DNA of 64,000 bases from the NCBI GenBank assembly GCA_005777235.1, contig SXND01000083.1, positions 16,304 to 80,303 on the forward strand, in the 5' to 3' direction. The notes under the pieces are model-generated. The model did no database searches. It was not told where the DNA came from and saw only the letters and a program-made list of their open reading frames with translations. Source of the stretch: Pseudomonadota bacterium (lineage in GTDB: Bacteria > Tectomicrobia > Entotheonellia > Entotheonellales > Entotheonellaceae). Shown here piece by piece: positions 26,817 to 36,240 of the stretch. The position numbers and the translations under genes were made by a program. How positions within the stretch are numbered: the first letter of the stretch is position 1; each line of letters starts with the position of its first letter.

Positions 26817-26893
26817 GCGTATCTCAGCAGTCAAAGGGCCGGTCTATGCGACAGAGACGCAGGCTAGACAACGTTGGGGGAAGTCCAGAAGGC

Positions 26894-27271
<378 letters not shown>

Positions 27272-28552
27272 TCATGCTGAGACGCGTTGTAGAGCCCGAT
27301 ACCCAATGTCACGTCGGTAATGCACACCTGGCCACCGCAGGGACGCCGCCGCTTCGTAGGCCCGCGCAATCGCCGTGCCTAACGTCGCGGCGCGTGTCGT
27401 CACCCCAAGCACCCGGCCACCGTTGGTGACCAGCTGCCCGGCCCGCGCCGCTGTCCCGGCGTGGAAGACCCAGGTGTCTTCCAGATGCGCCGCCTCTTCC
27501 AGACCGGTGATGGAGGCGCCGGTGGCATAGGACGCAGGGTAGCCCTCGGTAGCCATGACGACGCACACGGCCGCATCGTCACGGTACTCGGCCTGCAAGT
27601 TGCCTAACGTGCCACGGGCCGCCCCGACGAGCAAAGGCAAGAGATCGTTGTGAAGCCGCACGAGGAGCGGCTGTGTCTCTGGGTCGCCAAAGCGCACGTT
27701 AAATTCGATCACGTACGGACGCCCGTCCACAATCATCAATCCAGCATAGAGTAGCCCGCGATAGGGCGTGCCACGCGCCGCCATGCCACGGACTGTCGGC
27801 GTCATAATTTCCGTCATGATCCGCTGATGCAAGGCCGCCGTGATCACTGGCGCTGGTGAGTACGCCCCCATACCCCCAGTATTCGGCCCGCGATCACCAT
27901 CATAGAGGCGTTTGTGATCTTGCGCTGGAGCCAGCGGTAGAATCGTCTCCCCATCGACCAACACCTGGAAGGAGGCTTCCTCACCCTCCAAAAACTCTTC
28001 TAACACGACCCGACAACCGGCCTCGCCAAAGATGCGCAGGTGCATCGCCTCGTACACCGCCTGGAGGGCTTCCGCCTGCGTCTGACAGACGGTCACCCCT
28101 TTGCCGGCGGCGAGACCATCGGCCTTCACCACCAACGGGGCCTCATGGGCACGAATATAGGCCTGCGCTGGCGCCAGGTCGTCAAAAATCGCCGCCTCCG
28201 AGGTCGGGATACCCTCGGCCCACATAAAGCGTTTGGCAAAGGATTTACTGGCTTCGAGTTGCGCCGCCGCCTGGGTCGGGCCAAAGACATGGAGGTGATG
28301 CGCCGCCAAGGCGTCGGTGAGCCCCAGGGCGAGCGGCAGTTCTGGACCAACGACGGTGAGATCAATGCCCTCCGCCACGGCAAAACGTTGCAGGCCCGCG
28401 ATATCGTCCACGGCCAGTGGGATATTTTCGGCCTGCTGACCCGTGCCGGCATTGCCCGGAGCGCAGTAGAGTTGCTGGACGTGCGGGCTCTGGGCCAATT
28501 TCCACACCAGGGCATGCTCACGGCCCCCGCTACCGACCACCAGTACTTTCAC
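27272..28552 (-). CDS. purD: Phosphoribosylamine-glycine ligase
   Basis: This 426-residue PurD (GAR synthetase) catalyses the second step of purine synthesis. Evidence is the N-terminal MKVLVVGSGGREHALVWKLAQS, VVGPELPLALGLTDAL, the ATP-grasp stretches LVVKADGLAAGKGVTVC and DHKRLYDGDRGPNTGGMGAYSPAP, then VIEFNVRFGDPETQPLL. It starts at GTG 28552, overlapping the rsmE stop codon (GTGA). Confidence 0.94.
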   Translation of the reverse strand: MKVLVVGSGGREHALVWKLAQSPHVQQLYCAPGNAGTGQQAENIPLAVDDIAGLQRFAVAEGIDLTVVGPELPLALGLTDALAAHHLHVFGPTQAAAQLEASKSFAKRFMWAEGIPTSEAAIFDDLAPAQAYIRAHEAPLVVKADGLAAGKGVTVCQTQAEALQAVYEAMHLRIFGEAGCRVVLEEFLEGEEASFQVLVDGETILPLAPAQDHKRLYDGDRGPNTGGMGAYSPAPVITAALHQRIMTEIMTPTVRGMAARGTPYRGLLYAGLMIVDGRPYVIEFNVRFGDPETQPLLVRLHNDLLPLLVGAARGTLGNLQAEYRDDAAVCVVMATEGYPASYATGASITGLEEAAHLEDTWVFHAGTAARAGQLVTNGGRVLGVTTRAATLGTAIARAYEAAASLRWPGVHYRRDIGYRALQRVSA

Positions 28553-29331
28553 CGGCTCCCCTCCCTTGCCGTAGCGTCCTCGACGGGCTCAAGCGCGCCT
28601 AGACTGTAACGGATAATGCCCGTGAGCACAATTGCCGCTGTTTCGGTGCGGAGCCGCTGCGCTCCCAGGCTAACGGTCGTAAAACCGTGTACCCGCGCCA
28701 CTGCCACTTCTTGACTCGTCAGGCCACCTTCCGGCCCGACGACGACCACCACAGGACTCTGCCCGGCATGATGCGTCAACACGTCTCGTAAGCCGGTACG
28801 TTGCTCTTCCTCCCAGCAGACGATTTTGACGGGCGCACTGGTGTAGCGTTGACAGAAGTCCGCCAACGTCATGGGTGCCTGCACGCCGAGGAGCGTGCGC
28901 CGCCCACATTGCCGGGCTGCTGCCGCCGCGATCCGTTGCCAGCGCCCCATCTTGCCGCCGAGGCGCTCTGGGGCTTCACGCACGACCGTGCGGTCGGTAT
29001 AGAGTGGCACCAGAGTCGTCAAGCCCACTTCGGAGCATTTTTCGACAATGAGATCCATCTTGGAGCCCTTGGGGAAGCCTTGTCCGAGGATCACGGGCGG
29101 TGCGGCCTGATGGGATGCGCCGAGGAAGGCGAGCCGTTCCCCCTGGACGTGTGTGGCCGAGAGGGTCGTCAAACGGAGGAGGCATTCTTGCCCGCTGCCG
29201 TCAAAGGCCGTCAACGTATCCCCGACCCGCAGCCGCAGGACATGCGTCACATAGTGGGCCACAGCGTCAGGGAAGATGAGTGTGGTCTGGTTGAGCGCCC
29301 CCGGCGGCACGCAGACACGATGCACCTCCAT
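28549..29331 (-). CDS. rsmE: 16S rRNA m3U1498 methyltransferase
   Basis: The 260-residue RsmE begins MEVHRVCVPPGAL with an N-terminal PUA-like domain (HYVTHVLRLRVGDTLTAFDGSG). The SPOUT domain follows: GFPKGSKMDLIVEKCSEVG, the AAARQCGRR block, VVVGPEGGLTSQEV and the C-terminal knot SLGAQRLRTETAAI. The start is set five bases after the prmA stop codon; the track's longer N-terminus comes from the prmA region in another frame. Confidence 0.92.
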   Translation of the reverse strand: MEVHRVCVPPGALNQTTLIFPDAVAHYVTHVLRLRVGDTLTAFDGSGQECLLRLTTLSATHVQGERLAFLGASHQAAPPVILGQGFPKGSKMDLIVEKCSEVGLTTLVPLYTDRTVVREAPERLGGKMGRWQRIAAAAARQCGRRTLLGVQAPMTLADFCQRYTSAPVKIVCWEEEQRTGLRDVLTHHAGQSPVVVVVGPEGGLTSQEVAVARVHGFTTVSLGAQRLRTETAAIVLTGIIRYSLGALEPVEDATAREGSR

Positions 29332-29336
29332 AGGGT

Positions 29337-30278
29337 TCACGTCAGAGGGGTGGGGGGCACGCCGTCTCCAGCACGCCGTAACGCCAAGGCGACCCAGCCG
29401 TCTTCCTCCACGCGGTGCTGCACGGCAAAGCCTGCCTGCTCCACCGCTAGGAGCATGGTCGGCTCTTGGGCGGTGATGATGCCCGAGAGCAACAGCAGGC
29501 CACCGGGCGTCAGCATGGGCGCCAACGATGGCAGCATCTCGACCAGTGGCCCCAGGTAGATATTCGCCACAATGCACGGAAACTGGCCCGTGACCTGCGG
29601 CCAGGAGCCCTGGAGAAACCGCACGCGCTCTTGCAAGCCATTCAGCGCCGCGTTTTCCAGCGCCACCGGCAGGGCCTGGCTATCCATATCCACGCCGACA
29701 GCCTGGGACCAACCAAGTTGCAACGCCGCCAGACTCAAAATCCCGGAGCCACAGCCGACATCGAGCACGGTGCTCCCCTGATACGCCGCCGCGTAGGCAA
29801 TCAGTAGCAGGAGACAGAGATGCGTACTGGGATGCGTCCCTGTGCCAAACGCTGGGCCCGGATTCAGCGTCAGACAGGTGAGATGCGCGGGGACGGGTGC
29901 GGTCTCCCAGGGTGGGCGGATGAGCAGACGTTCTCCGAGGCACAGCGGCTGGAAGAACTGTTGCCAGCGCGTGAGATAATCGTCGTTGGGGACTGGGCGG
30001 GTGTGGAGCTGCGCCCCCACGCCATCCTCCCCCAGGCCCGTGAGCCAGTCCTGGAGGGCGGTGAGATGCTGCGGCAGGAGCGCATCACACGGGAGCGCCC
30101 CGTGCACGACCGTCCATATGGCCGCGGAGGGGTCAGTGACGAGACAGGGGTCGCGCTGGGGATCGAGCCTTGTCTGCTCATAGAAGACCACCGCCGTGGA
30201 GCCCAGTTCCTGCAGAGAGGCGCTGGCAGCATCACTCACGCTCTCAGGTACTTGCAGATAAATATCCCACCATTGCAT
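29337..30278 (-). CDS. prmA: Ribosomal protein L11 methyltransferase
   Basis: The 313-residue PrmA has an N-terminal L11-binding domain (MQWWDIYLQVP) and a C-terminal SAM methyltransferase. PAFGTGTHPSTHLCL and TVLDVGCGSGILSLAA are the SAM loop, and VANIYLGPLVEMLP stands where NILANPL is usual. It lies between hrcA and rsmE, an order seen in many bacterial heat-shock clusters. Confidence 0.9.
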   Translation of the reverse strand: MQWWDIYLQVPESVSDAASASLQELGSTAVVFYEQTRLDPQRDPCLVTDPSAAIWTVVHGALPCDALLPQHLTALQDWLTGLGEDGVGAQLHTRPVPNDDYLTRWQQFFQPLCLGERLLIRPPWETAPVPAHLTCLTLNPGPAFGTGTHPSTHLCLLLLIAYAAAYQGSTVLDVGCGSGILSLAALQLGWSQAVGVDMDSQALPVALENAALNGLQERVRFLQGSWPQVTGQFPCIVANIYLGPLVEMLPSLAPMLTPGGLLLLSGIITAQEPTMLLAVEQAGFAVQHRVEEDGWVALALRRAGDGVPPTPLT

Positions 30279-30312
30279 ATATTGCCATACGCTGCACTAC
30301 CGTGGGCAGCCC

Positions 30313-31368
30313 TTAGCCTTGTGAGAGTATTTGACTGACGATCGTGGCGGTGTGATCGACGAGGGCCATGATCCGTGGGTAGACCATGCGTTTGGGGCCC
30401 ACCACCCCCAGGACACCGAGCGTATGATTGTCGTAGCTATAGGTATGCGTGACAAAGCTACACTCACGCATATCTTTGAACGGTGTCTCAGAGCCGAGAA
30501 TGACATGCACGCCCGAGGCATCCAAACATTTATCGAGGAGGCTGATGAGACGATTCTTCTCTTCAAACGCTTTGAACAGCTCTTTCATCTGCTCAAGATT
30601 CGCGACGAATTCTGGCTGATCCATAATGTTCGCCGTCCCGCCCAGGTAAATATCACTTTCCCCTTCGGCAGTCTCGGCAAAGGTTTTGGCACCCACGCTC
30701 AGGGCTTGTTGCTCCAGATGCGCGTACTGGGCTTTTTCCTCGGTGATACGGTCTAGGACATACTGCCGGATCGTGTGCAACGGTTGCCCAGAGAATTCTT
30801 GATTTAGATAATTGGCAATTTGATGCAACTCATCCTGTGATATCTCTTCCTCAAGCATGATCAGCTTATTATGTACCATGCCAGATTCCATCACGAAAAT
30901 CGCCAGTACCTGTCGACCACGAATGATCACAAATTCAACGCGCTTGAACAGCGTGATAGAAAAAATATATAAGACAATGCCTGCATAGCGTGAAATCTCC
31001 GACAGCAGCCGGGAGGTCGCGGCCATCACCTCATCCACTTCGCCATGATAGGGGGCGTAATGCTGCGAGATGCGGAGAAAGTCTTCCTGGCTGAGCGCAT
31101 CAATCTCGCGGAGATTATCGACATAAAAACGATAGCCCTGATCCGTCGGCATCCGTCCCGCTGAGGTGTGCGGATGTTCGAGAAACCCCAGCTCTTCCAA
31201 GTCCGACATGATATTGCGAATGGTGGCCGGACTCAGACCAAAATCAAAGCGTTTCGAGATCGTACGTGAACCGACCGGCTCTCCGGTATGGATAAAGCTA
31301 TGAATGACAGCCATCAAGATCTTTCGCGTACGCTCATCCAGTTCTTCAGGAGCTAGACGTTCTCGCAT
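30313..31368 (-). CDS. hrcA: Heat-inducible transcription repressor HrcA
   Basis: This 351-residue HrcA is the repressor of CIRCE-controlled chaperone genes. The winged helix is VGSRTISKRFDFGLSPATIRNIMSDLEELGFLEHPHTSAGRMPTDQGYRFYVD. The dimerisation/GAF-like part contains VEFVIIRGRQVLAIFVMESG and HVILGSETPFKDMRECSFVTHTY. The start at the second methionine (31368) has GGAAGG at nine bases. No CIRCE sequence was seen upstream, and grpE, dnaK and dnaJ are not between it and prmA. Confidence 0.92.
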   Translation of the reverse strand: MRERLAPEELDERTRKILMAVIHSFIHTGEPVGSRTISKRFDFGLSPATIRNIMSDLEELGFLEHPHTSAGRMPTDQGYRFYVDNLREIDALSQEDFLRISQHYAPYHGEVDEVMAATSRLLSEISRYAGIVLYIFSITLFKRVEFVIIRGRQVLAIFVMESGMVHNKLIMLEEEISQDELHQIANYLNQEFSGQPLHTIRQYVLDRITEEKAQYAHLEQQALSVGAKTFAETAEGESDIYLGGTANIMDQPEFVANLEQMKELFKAFEEKNRLISLLDKCLDASGVHVILGSETPFKDMRECSFVTHTYSYDNHTLGVLGVVGPKRMVYPRIMALVDHTATIVSQILSQG

Positions 31369-31377
31369 ACACGCCAT

Positions 31378-32427
31378 CCTTCCGCGCGTCCAGCGCTCAA
31401 CGTATCGACCGCTTTATCAGTATTCCCACAGAAAGCCGGGCAAGGGGGCTGCCGTCTTTAGGCGGCAGGAGAATGGCCCGTGGGCCGGTAGGCCCAGGGC
31501 TTTTTCTTGCCCGTGCAATGTTGGTCCATGGTTACTGGCCCTCTGTCCACCGTGTGTGCAGGGTCTCTACTAGGCATGCTATGCGATACTTACCCCGCCT
31601 GATATTCCAGCCGAGCGTACGGAGCCTGCCCCCGCAGGATTCCTCTGACGTCGGGGCGTCCTCTCGCGGTACAGAGCCAGCCCCAGGCTGACGGACCGGC
31701 ATGCACGGTCGGTACAGTGCGCAGCAATACGCCCAGCCTGCAACTGCGGATGGGCTGTCTGGCTCGCAGCGGGTCGCAGACACACCTATGCTGCACAGGC
31801 AGCCAACCGGCCCTCGGTGGGAATGCGCTACGAGGAGACAGGCTGCACGAGAGGTCGTTTTGGAAAGTTCGGCGGTTCGGAAGTGAGTCGCTCCGCCTGT
31901 ACGATGATGCCTCCGCACGAACAAGCCGCCTGCTTGAGCTAGCGGCTTGTTGACCCTCACAGGACTATTCTTCCTGCGTTGCTCAGTGTAGCATTTGAAC
32001 CTCCCCATGCCTCAAGGCAGGGGATTCCAGACGCCGGATCACTCCGGATTTCGTGGGCTATTCCAGCCCCATGGGGGACAGATCTCGCCACCACACTCGT
32101 GGCACCCACCCCCCACTTACCAGCCCGCTTCCCTCGCGACCTCGCCTGTCAAAGCACCAGGATGCGGTGCCGTTCGGCGTGTTGACCGCGAGTATACCCG
32201 TTCTTGCTCCGCTCGCCAAGGGTCGCGGGGGCTTGCCGCCCCACGCAGCCTTGGTGCGGTGCCCCAACGACCGCTTGACCCCATGTCTCAAGCCAGGAGG
32301 TTGCGCGGTCGCTTTGCTCATCCCTGACAATACGACTAGTTTCTGAGTCGTAGGCGCGGTATGCTCAAGGCTCTGCCCTGGGGGATACCCCGACTATGCA
32401 CGCTGATGTTCATTCCAAGGAGCCTCC
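31378..32427. other. 1-kb gene-free stretch with remnants of tnpB-type ends
   Basis: No convincing gene on either strand. Two hairpins resemble the ends of the tnpB elements elsewhere in the window: CTGCCGTC-TTT-AGGCGGCAG near 31450, and CTCCCCATGCCT-CAAGGCAGGGG near 32005. The second is followed on the minus strand by a frame ending like the downstream flank of such elements. The stretch is best read as decayed insertion-sequence DNA. Confidence 0.4.
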
Positions 32428-33414
32428 GTGGCTTTCTGCACCATTCTTGGCCAAGAACACGCCATCGCGTTGTTGCAGCAGGTGTTGCAGAGCACTCGTC
32501 TCGGCCATGCCTACCTCTTCTACGGTCCCAGCGGGGTGGGGAAACGACTGACCGCCTTGGAGTTTGCCAAAGCGCTCACGTGCCCGACACCGCTCCCCGA
32601 TGCCTGTGATGCCTGCCCCGCTTGCCATAAAATCACGGCCGGCAATCATCCCGATGTCGTCTGCGTCGGCCCGGAGGGCACGTCCCTGCGTATCGAACAC
32701 ATTCGCGCCGTGCAGCATCGTCTGAGCTACCAACCCTACGAGAGTCAACGCACGATCATCGTCCTCGATGGGTGTGAGAGCTTAACACCCCCGGCGGCCA
32801 ATGCGCTGCTCAAAACCTTAGAGGAGCCACCCGAGAGCGCCCTCCTGCTACTGGTCACGGGGAAGAAAGACGCGCTCCCCTTAACGATACTCTCACGCTG
32901 CCAGCCCATTGCGTTTCGCCCCCTGGCGCCCGCCCATATGCGCACCATCTTACGCCAGCAAGGCGTGGAGCCGCACACGGCCGACCTCGCGGCCACGCTG
33001 GCGGAAGGCCGCCTCGACACCTGGCTCCAGGCGGATATGGCGCAGAGGCTGGCGCGGCGACAGGACGCCTACCTCTTGCTCCGTGATCACGGGCATCCCA
33101 ACGAGACCCCGCTCTTTCTCCTCGCCCGCCAATGGGCCGGCTCACGGGAACAATGCGAAGCCATGCTCCATTGGCTCGTGCTCTTTTGCCGTGATCTCGT
33201 GCTGCTGCAAGTCACCCCGACCCCGGCGCTCTACAATGCCGATCTCCGCGACGAACTCGTCACCTTAGCCCACACGCTTACCGTCGAACCGCTCCTCAGC
33301 TTCTTTACCCTGCTGAGCCAGCTCCAACAGTATCTGGCGCAAAATGTCAACCCGCAGTTGATCTTTGAACAACTGGTCTTACACCTCCAGCAGTTGTTCC
33401 CCCCACGGGTCTGA
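32428..33414 (+). CDS. holB: DNA polymerase III subunit delta'
   Basis: This 328-residue clamp-loader subunit has the Walker A GPSGVGKRLTALEFA, a zinc-binding module CDACPACHKITAGNHPDV, and Walker-B/sensor region RTIIVLDGCESLTPPAANALLKTLEEPPESALLLLVT with the SRCQ arginine-finger-like motif. It starts with GTG 32428 behind AAGGAG. It is convergent with rny, nine bases apart. Confidence 0.9.
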   Translation: MAFCTILGQEHAIALLQQVLQSTRLGHAYLFYGPSGVGKRLTALEFAKALTCPTPLPDACDACPACHKITAGNHPDVVCVGPEGTSLRIEHIRAVQHRLSYQPYESQRTIIVLDGCESLTPPAANALLKTLEEPPESALLLLVTGKKDALPLTILSRCQPIAFRPLAPAHMRTILRQQGVEPHTADLAATLAEGRLDTWLQADMAQRLARRQDAYLLLRDHGHPNETPLFLLARQWAGSREQCEAMLHWLVLFCRDLVLLQVTPTPALYNADLRDELVTLAHTLTVEPLLSFFTLLSQLQQYLAQNVNPQLIFEQLVLHLQQLFPPRV

Positions 33415-33422
33415 ATGGTGTC

Positions 33423-34988
33423 TTAGCGTGCATAATCGGTCGCCCGGGTCTCACGCAGTACTGTCACCCGAATTTGTCCCGGATACACCATGTCTTGCTC
33501 AATCCGTTTCGCCACATCACGGGCCAGCAACAGGGCCTCCGCGTCGTTCACCTGCTCGGGCTGTACTATGATGCGGATTTCCCGTCCGGCCTGGATGGCA
33601 TACGTTTTTTCCACACCAGCAAAGGAGTCGCCAATCTCTTCGAGCTTCCGCAGGCGTTTGACATAGCCTTCCAGCATTTCCCGTCGTGCGCCGGGACGCG
33701 CTGCCGACAAGGCATCCGCCGCCGCCACCAGGATGGCCTCGACATAGCGCGGTTCCTCATCTTCATGGTGGCAGCCAATCGCGTTGAGGACGATGTCAGG
33801 TTCGTTGTACTTCCGGGCAATGTCCTGGCCAATCTGCACATGCGTGCCCTGCGTCATGTGATCTGCGGCTTTCCCGATGTCATGCAGGAGCCCGGCCCGG
33901 CGGGCCATGCGCTCATCAGCGCCGAGCTCGGCCGCCATCATGCCGGCGAGAAAGGCCGTTTCCTTGACGTGTTGCAGGACATTTTGCGAGTAACTCGTCC
34001 GATATTTTAAACGTCCTAACATCGTGACAATGTCTGGGTGGAGGTCTTCCACGCCGACCTCGAAGGCTGCAGCCTCCCCGGCTTCCTTCAGGGTAGTGGC
34101 CATCTCGTGCTTCACCTTTTCCACCACGTCCTCAATCCGTCCAGGGTGGATGCGTCCGTCGGCCAGGAGGCGCTCCAGGGCAAGCCGGGCAACCTCGCGG
34201 CGAATGGGGTCAAAGCCCGAGATAACCACCGCTTCGGGGGTATCATCAATAATGAGATCGACCCCGGTGGCGGTTTCAAAGGCACGAATGTTGCGCCCTT
34301 CCCGCCCAATAATGCGCCCTTTCATCTCCTCGCTGGGCAGGGCCACGACCGACACGGAACTCTCCACCACGTGGTCAGCCGCAAAACGTTGGATCGCCAG
34401 ACTGGTATAAAAACTCGCCCGTTTGCGTGCCAGTTCCTTGGCTTCTTCGTCGGTGCGCCGCATCTTTTCGGCGGCCTCTGTCCGGGCTTCTGCCAGCATG
34501 CGATCGATGAGCTGTTGCTTGGCTTCCGCCGCGGTGAGTCGCGCAATCTGTTCCAGCGTGTGCTGCTGCGTCGCAAGCAAGGTCGCCAGTTCTTGCTCTT
34601 TGCGCTCATACAACGCCTCGCGTTCCACGCAGTGCTGCACACGGAGCTGGAGCGCCTGGTCTTGTGCCTCCAGGTGTGCGACTTGACGGTCGAGGTGCTC
34701 CGCACGGAGCTGCACGTCTTGCTGGAGCTGCTGGATGGCGAGCCGGGCGGCTGTGGCTTCCTGTTCTGCCTGCGCTTTGGCCTGAAACCACGAGGCCTGT
34801 GCCGCGAGCGCGGCTTCGCGTTTCTGGCCTTCCGCCTCTTTTTCGGCGTCATGTACAATCTGGCGCGCCTGGGCGTCGGCTTCACGACGCACCCGTTGCG
34901 CGATACGATATCCCTGGTACCCAAGACACAGTCCTATCCCCGTCGCCATGACGAGAATCACCACGCTGAGAACGATAGAAGCGGACAC
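33423..34988 (-). CDS. rny: Ribonuclease Y
   Basis: The 521-residue membrane-anchored endoribonuclease has an N-terminal membrane helix ([20 protein letters not shown]) and a long coiled coil ([20 protein letters not shown] onwards). The KH domain is [25 protein letters not shown]. The HD phosphohydrolase ([11 protein letters not shown]) and GCHHEDEEP follow. It initiates mRNA decay at the membrane. It is downstream of the 5-formyl-THF cyclo-ligase, a common neighbour. Confidence 0.94.
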   Translation of the reverse strand: MSASIVLSVVILVMATGIGLCLGYQGYRIAQRVRREADAQARQIVHDAEKEAEGQKREAALAAQASWFQAKAQAEQEATAARLAIQQLQQDVQLRAEHLDRQVAHLEAQDQALQLRVQHCVEREALYERKEQELATLLATQQHTLEQIARLTAAEAKQQLIDRMLAEARTEAAEKMRRTDEEAKELARKRASFYTSLAIQRFAADHVVESSVSVVALPSEEMKGRIIGREGRNIRAFETATGVDLIIDDTPEAVVISGFDPIRREVARLALERLLADGRIHPGRIEDVVEKVKHEMATTLKEAGEAAAFEVGVEDLHPDIVTMLGRLKYRTSYSQNVLQHVKETAFLAGMMAAELGADERMARRAGLLHDIGKAADHMTQGTHVQIGQDIARKYNEPDIVLNAIGCHHEDEEPRYVEAILVAAADALSAARPGARREMLEGYVKRLRKLEEIGDSFAGVEKTYAIQAGREIRIIVQPEQVNDAEALLLARDVAKRIEQDMVYPGQIRVTVLRETRATDYAR

Positions 34989-35000
34989 GCCTGCTCTCCT

Positions 35001-35624
35001 CTATGTATTGACGCCACCACAGGCCTCTGGACGGCCTGCAGGTGGCGGAATGTCCACACAGGGGCGATACCCCTGTTCTGTGACCAGACCATGCATACGG
35101 ACATCGTGCGCCTCCTGCGGCAGGCAGGAGACCACTTGGATGCTGAAGGCCACACCACACCGATAGGTGGTGGTTGGCAGTTGCCCGAGGAAACGGTCGT
35201 AATACCCTTTGCCAAAGCCGAGACGGCCTCCAGCCAGGTCAAAAGCCACCCCGGGAACCAGGACACAGTCGAGTTCCTGGGGGGGAATGATGGTATACGG
35301 CGCCGCCGGCTCCAGCATCCCGAGCGGACTGCGCTGTAGCGCGGTGTGCTCCCCCAGCCACTCGACAGCGAGAAGGCGCGATCCGCACACCACGGGGACG
35401 GCGACTCGTTTCCGCAGTTGACGGGCTCGCCCCAGCAGCGGACGAGTCTGCACTTCTGTGGCCAGGGCGATATACATCATGACCGTTCGGCTGGCACAGA
35501 AAGCTGGTAGCGCACACACATGATCGAGAATACAGGCACTCTTGTGCGCAACCTCTGCTGGTGTGAGGCCCATCCTCTGGGTCAACAGACGCTGACGCCA
35601 CACCTGTTTGGTAGTCATAAGCAT
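35001..35624 (-). CDS. fau: 5-formyltetrahydrofolate cyclo-ligase
   Basis: The 207-residue enzyme converts 5-formyl-THF to 5,10-methenyl-THF with ATP. It has the N-terminal KQVWRQRLLTQRMGL, the substrate loop VMMYIALATEVQTRPLL, and the diagnostic LDCVLVPGVAFDLAGGRLGFGKGYYDRFL. It is 12 bases upstream of rny. In many bacteria this gene is next to 6S RNA, which makes the structured sequence just beyond its start worth noting. Confidence 0.9.
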   Translation of the reverse strand: MLMTTKQVWRQRLLTQRMGLTPAEVAHKSACILDHVCALPAFCASRTVMMYIALATEVQTRPLLGRARQLRKRVAVPVVCGSRLLAVEWLGEHTALQRSPLGMLEPAAPYTIIPPQELDCVLVPGVAFDLAGGRLGFGKGYYDRFLGQLPTTTYRCGVAFSIQVVSCLPQEAHDVRMHGLVTEQGYRPCVDIPPPAGRPEACGGVNT

Positions 35625-35639
35625 TAAATGGGTAGAGAG

Positions 35640-35816
35640 AACCCTACCATGAAGCGGTCATCGATGAGGAGGGGATACACTGCAGATATTGCGGCAAAGC
35701 CAGACGACACACAACGCGCGTTGAACACGCTCGACACGCTGGAGACGGACACGTTTGTCCTCAGTCAGTCTGCCGCTCAAAGGCCTCACGCCCTCATGCA
35801 GGGCGTGACGTTTTTT
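35640..35816 (+). ncRNA. Candidate structured small RNA divergent from fau
   Basis: About 180 bases with no convincing ORF end in a strong terminator. A long-range stem pairs TTGCGGCA (35687) with TGCCGCTCAA (35771). Inside are a self-complementary AACGCGCGTT and a GGAC-ACGTTT-GTCC hairpin. Position and size recall 6S RNA, but the T-run places it on the strand opposite to fau, and I cannot confirm the 6S consensus bulge. Confidence 0.35.
35786..35816 (+). terminator. Rho-independent terminator
   Basis: TCACGCCC-TCATGCA-GGGCGTGA is an eight-base stem followed two bases later by TTTTTT. It must end a plus-strand transcript, and the only candidate is the small RNA above. Confidence 0.8.
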
Positions 35817-36196
35817 CTATAAGTTTCACCATGCCGTGCCGATACATCAGACATTGGGTCATGAGACCGTATGCTCTTGCCATGGCGATGACTCACATGT
35901 GCGGTCTTCCCTCTGACTCGTCTTGGCTCGCGCCATTTCGTCATCAGTAAGCGTAAAGCTGATAGGGCCTTGTGCTCGCTAGTGCTCTCTCCCTCAGAGC
36001 TTAGTGTCGCTAAGTTCTCTGGTGTGCCTGCGTGCTACGGTACGTCTCTCTGCCCAGCTATGCAAAGCCGCCCTCTGCCCAACCCCAGTCTCCATGCCCT
36101 CATGCAGACCCTGCTAGCCCCCAGACTGCAGTCGGAGGAATCCGTCAACATCGAAAAAAAGTCCAATCGATACTTTACCAGATGTATGTCCTAGGT

Positions 36197-36223
36197 GCAA
36201 GGGACACACGCGGTGTCCCTTGC
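36197..36223. repeat. Perfect 11-bp inverted repeat downstream of the asparaginase gene
   Basis: GCAAGGGACAC-ACGCG-GTGTCCCTTGC lies 18 bases past the asparaginase stop codon. There is no T-run on the minus strand, so it is a hairpin that may protect or end the transcript rather than a classic terminator. Confidence 0.55.
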
Positions 36224-36240
36224 GAGAGTGCAGTCAGGGG

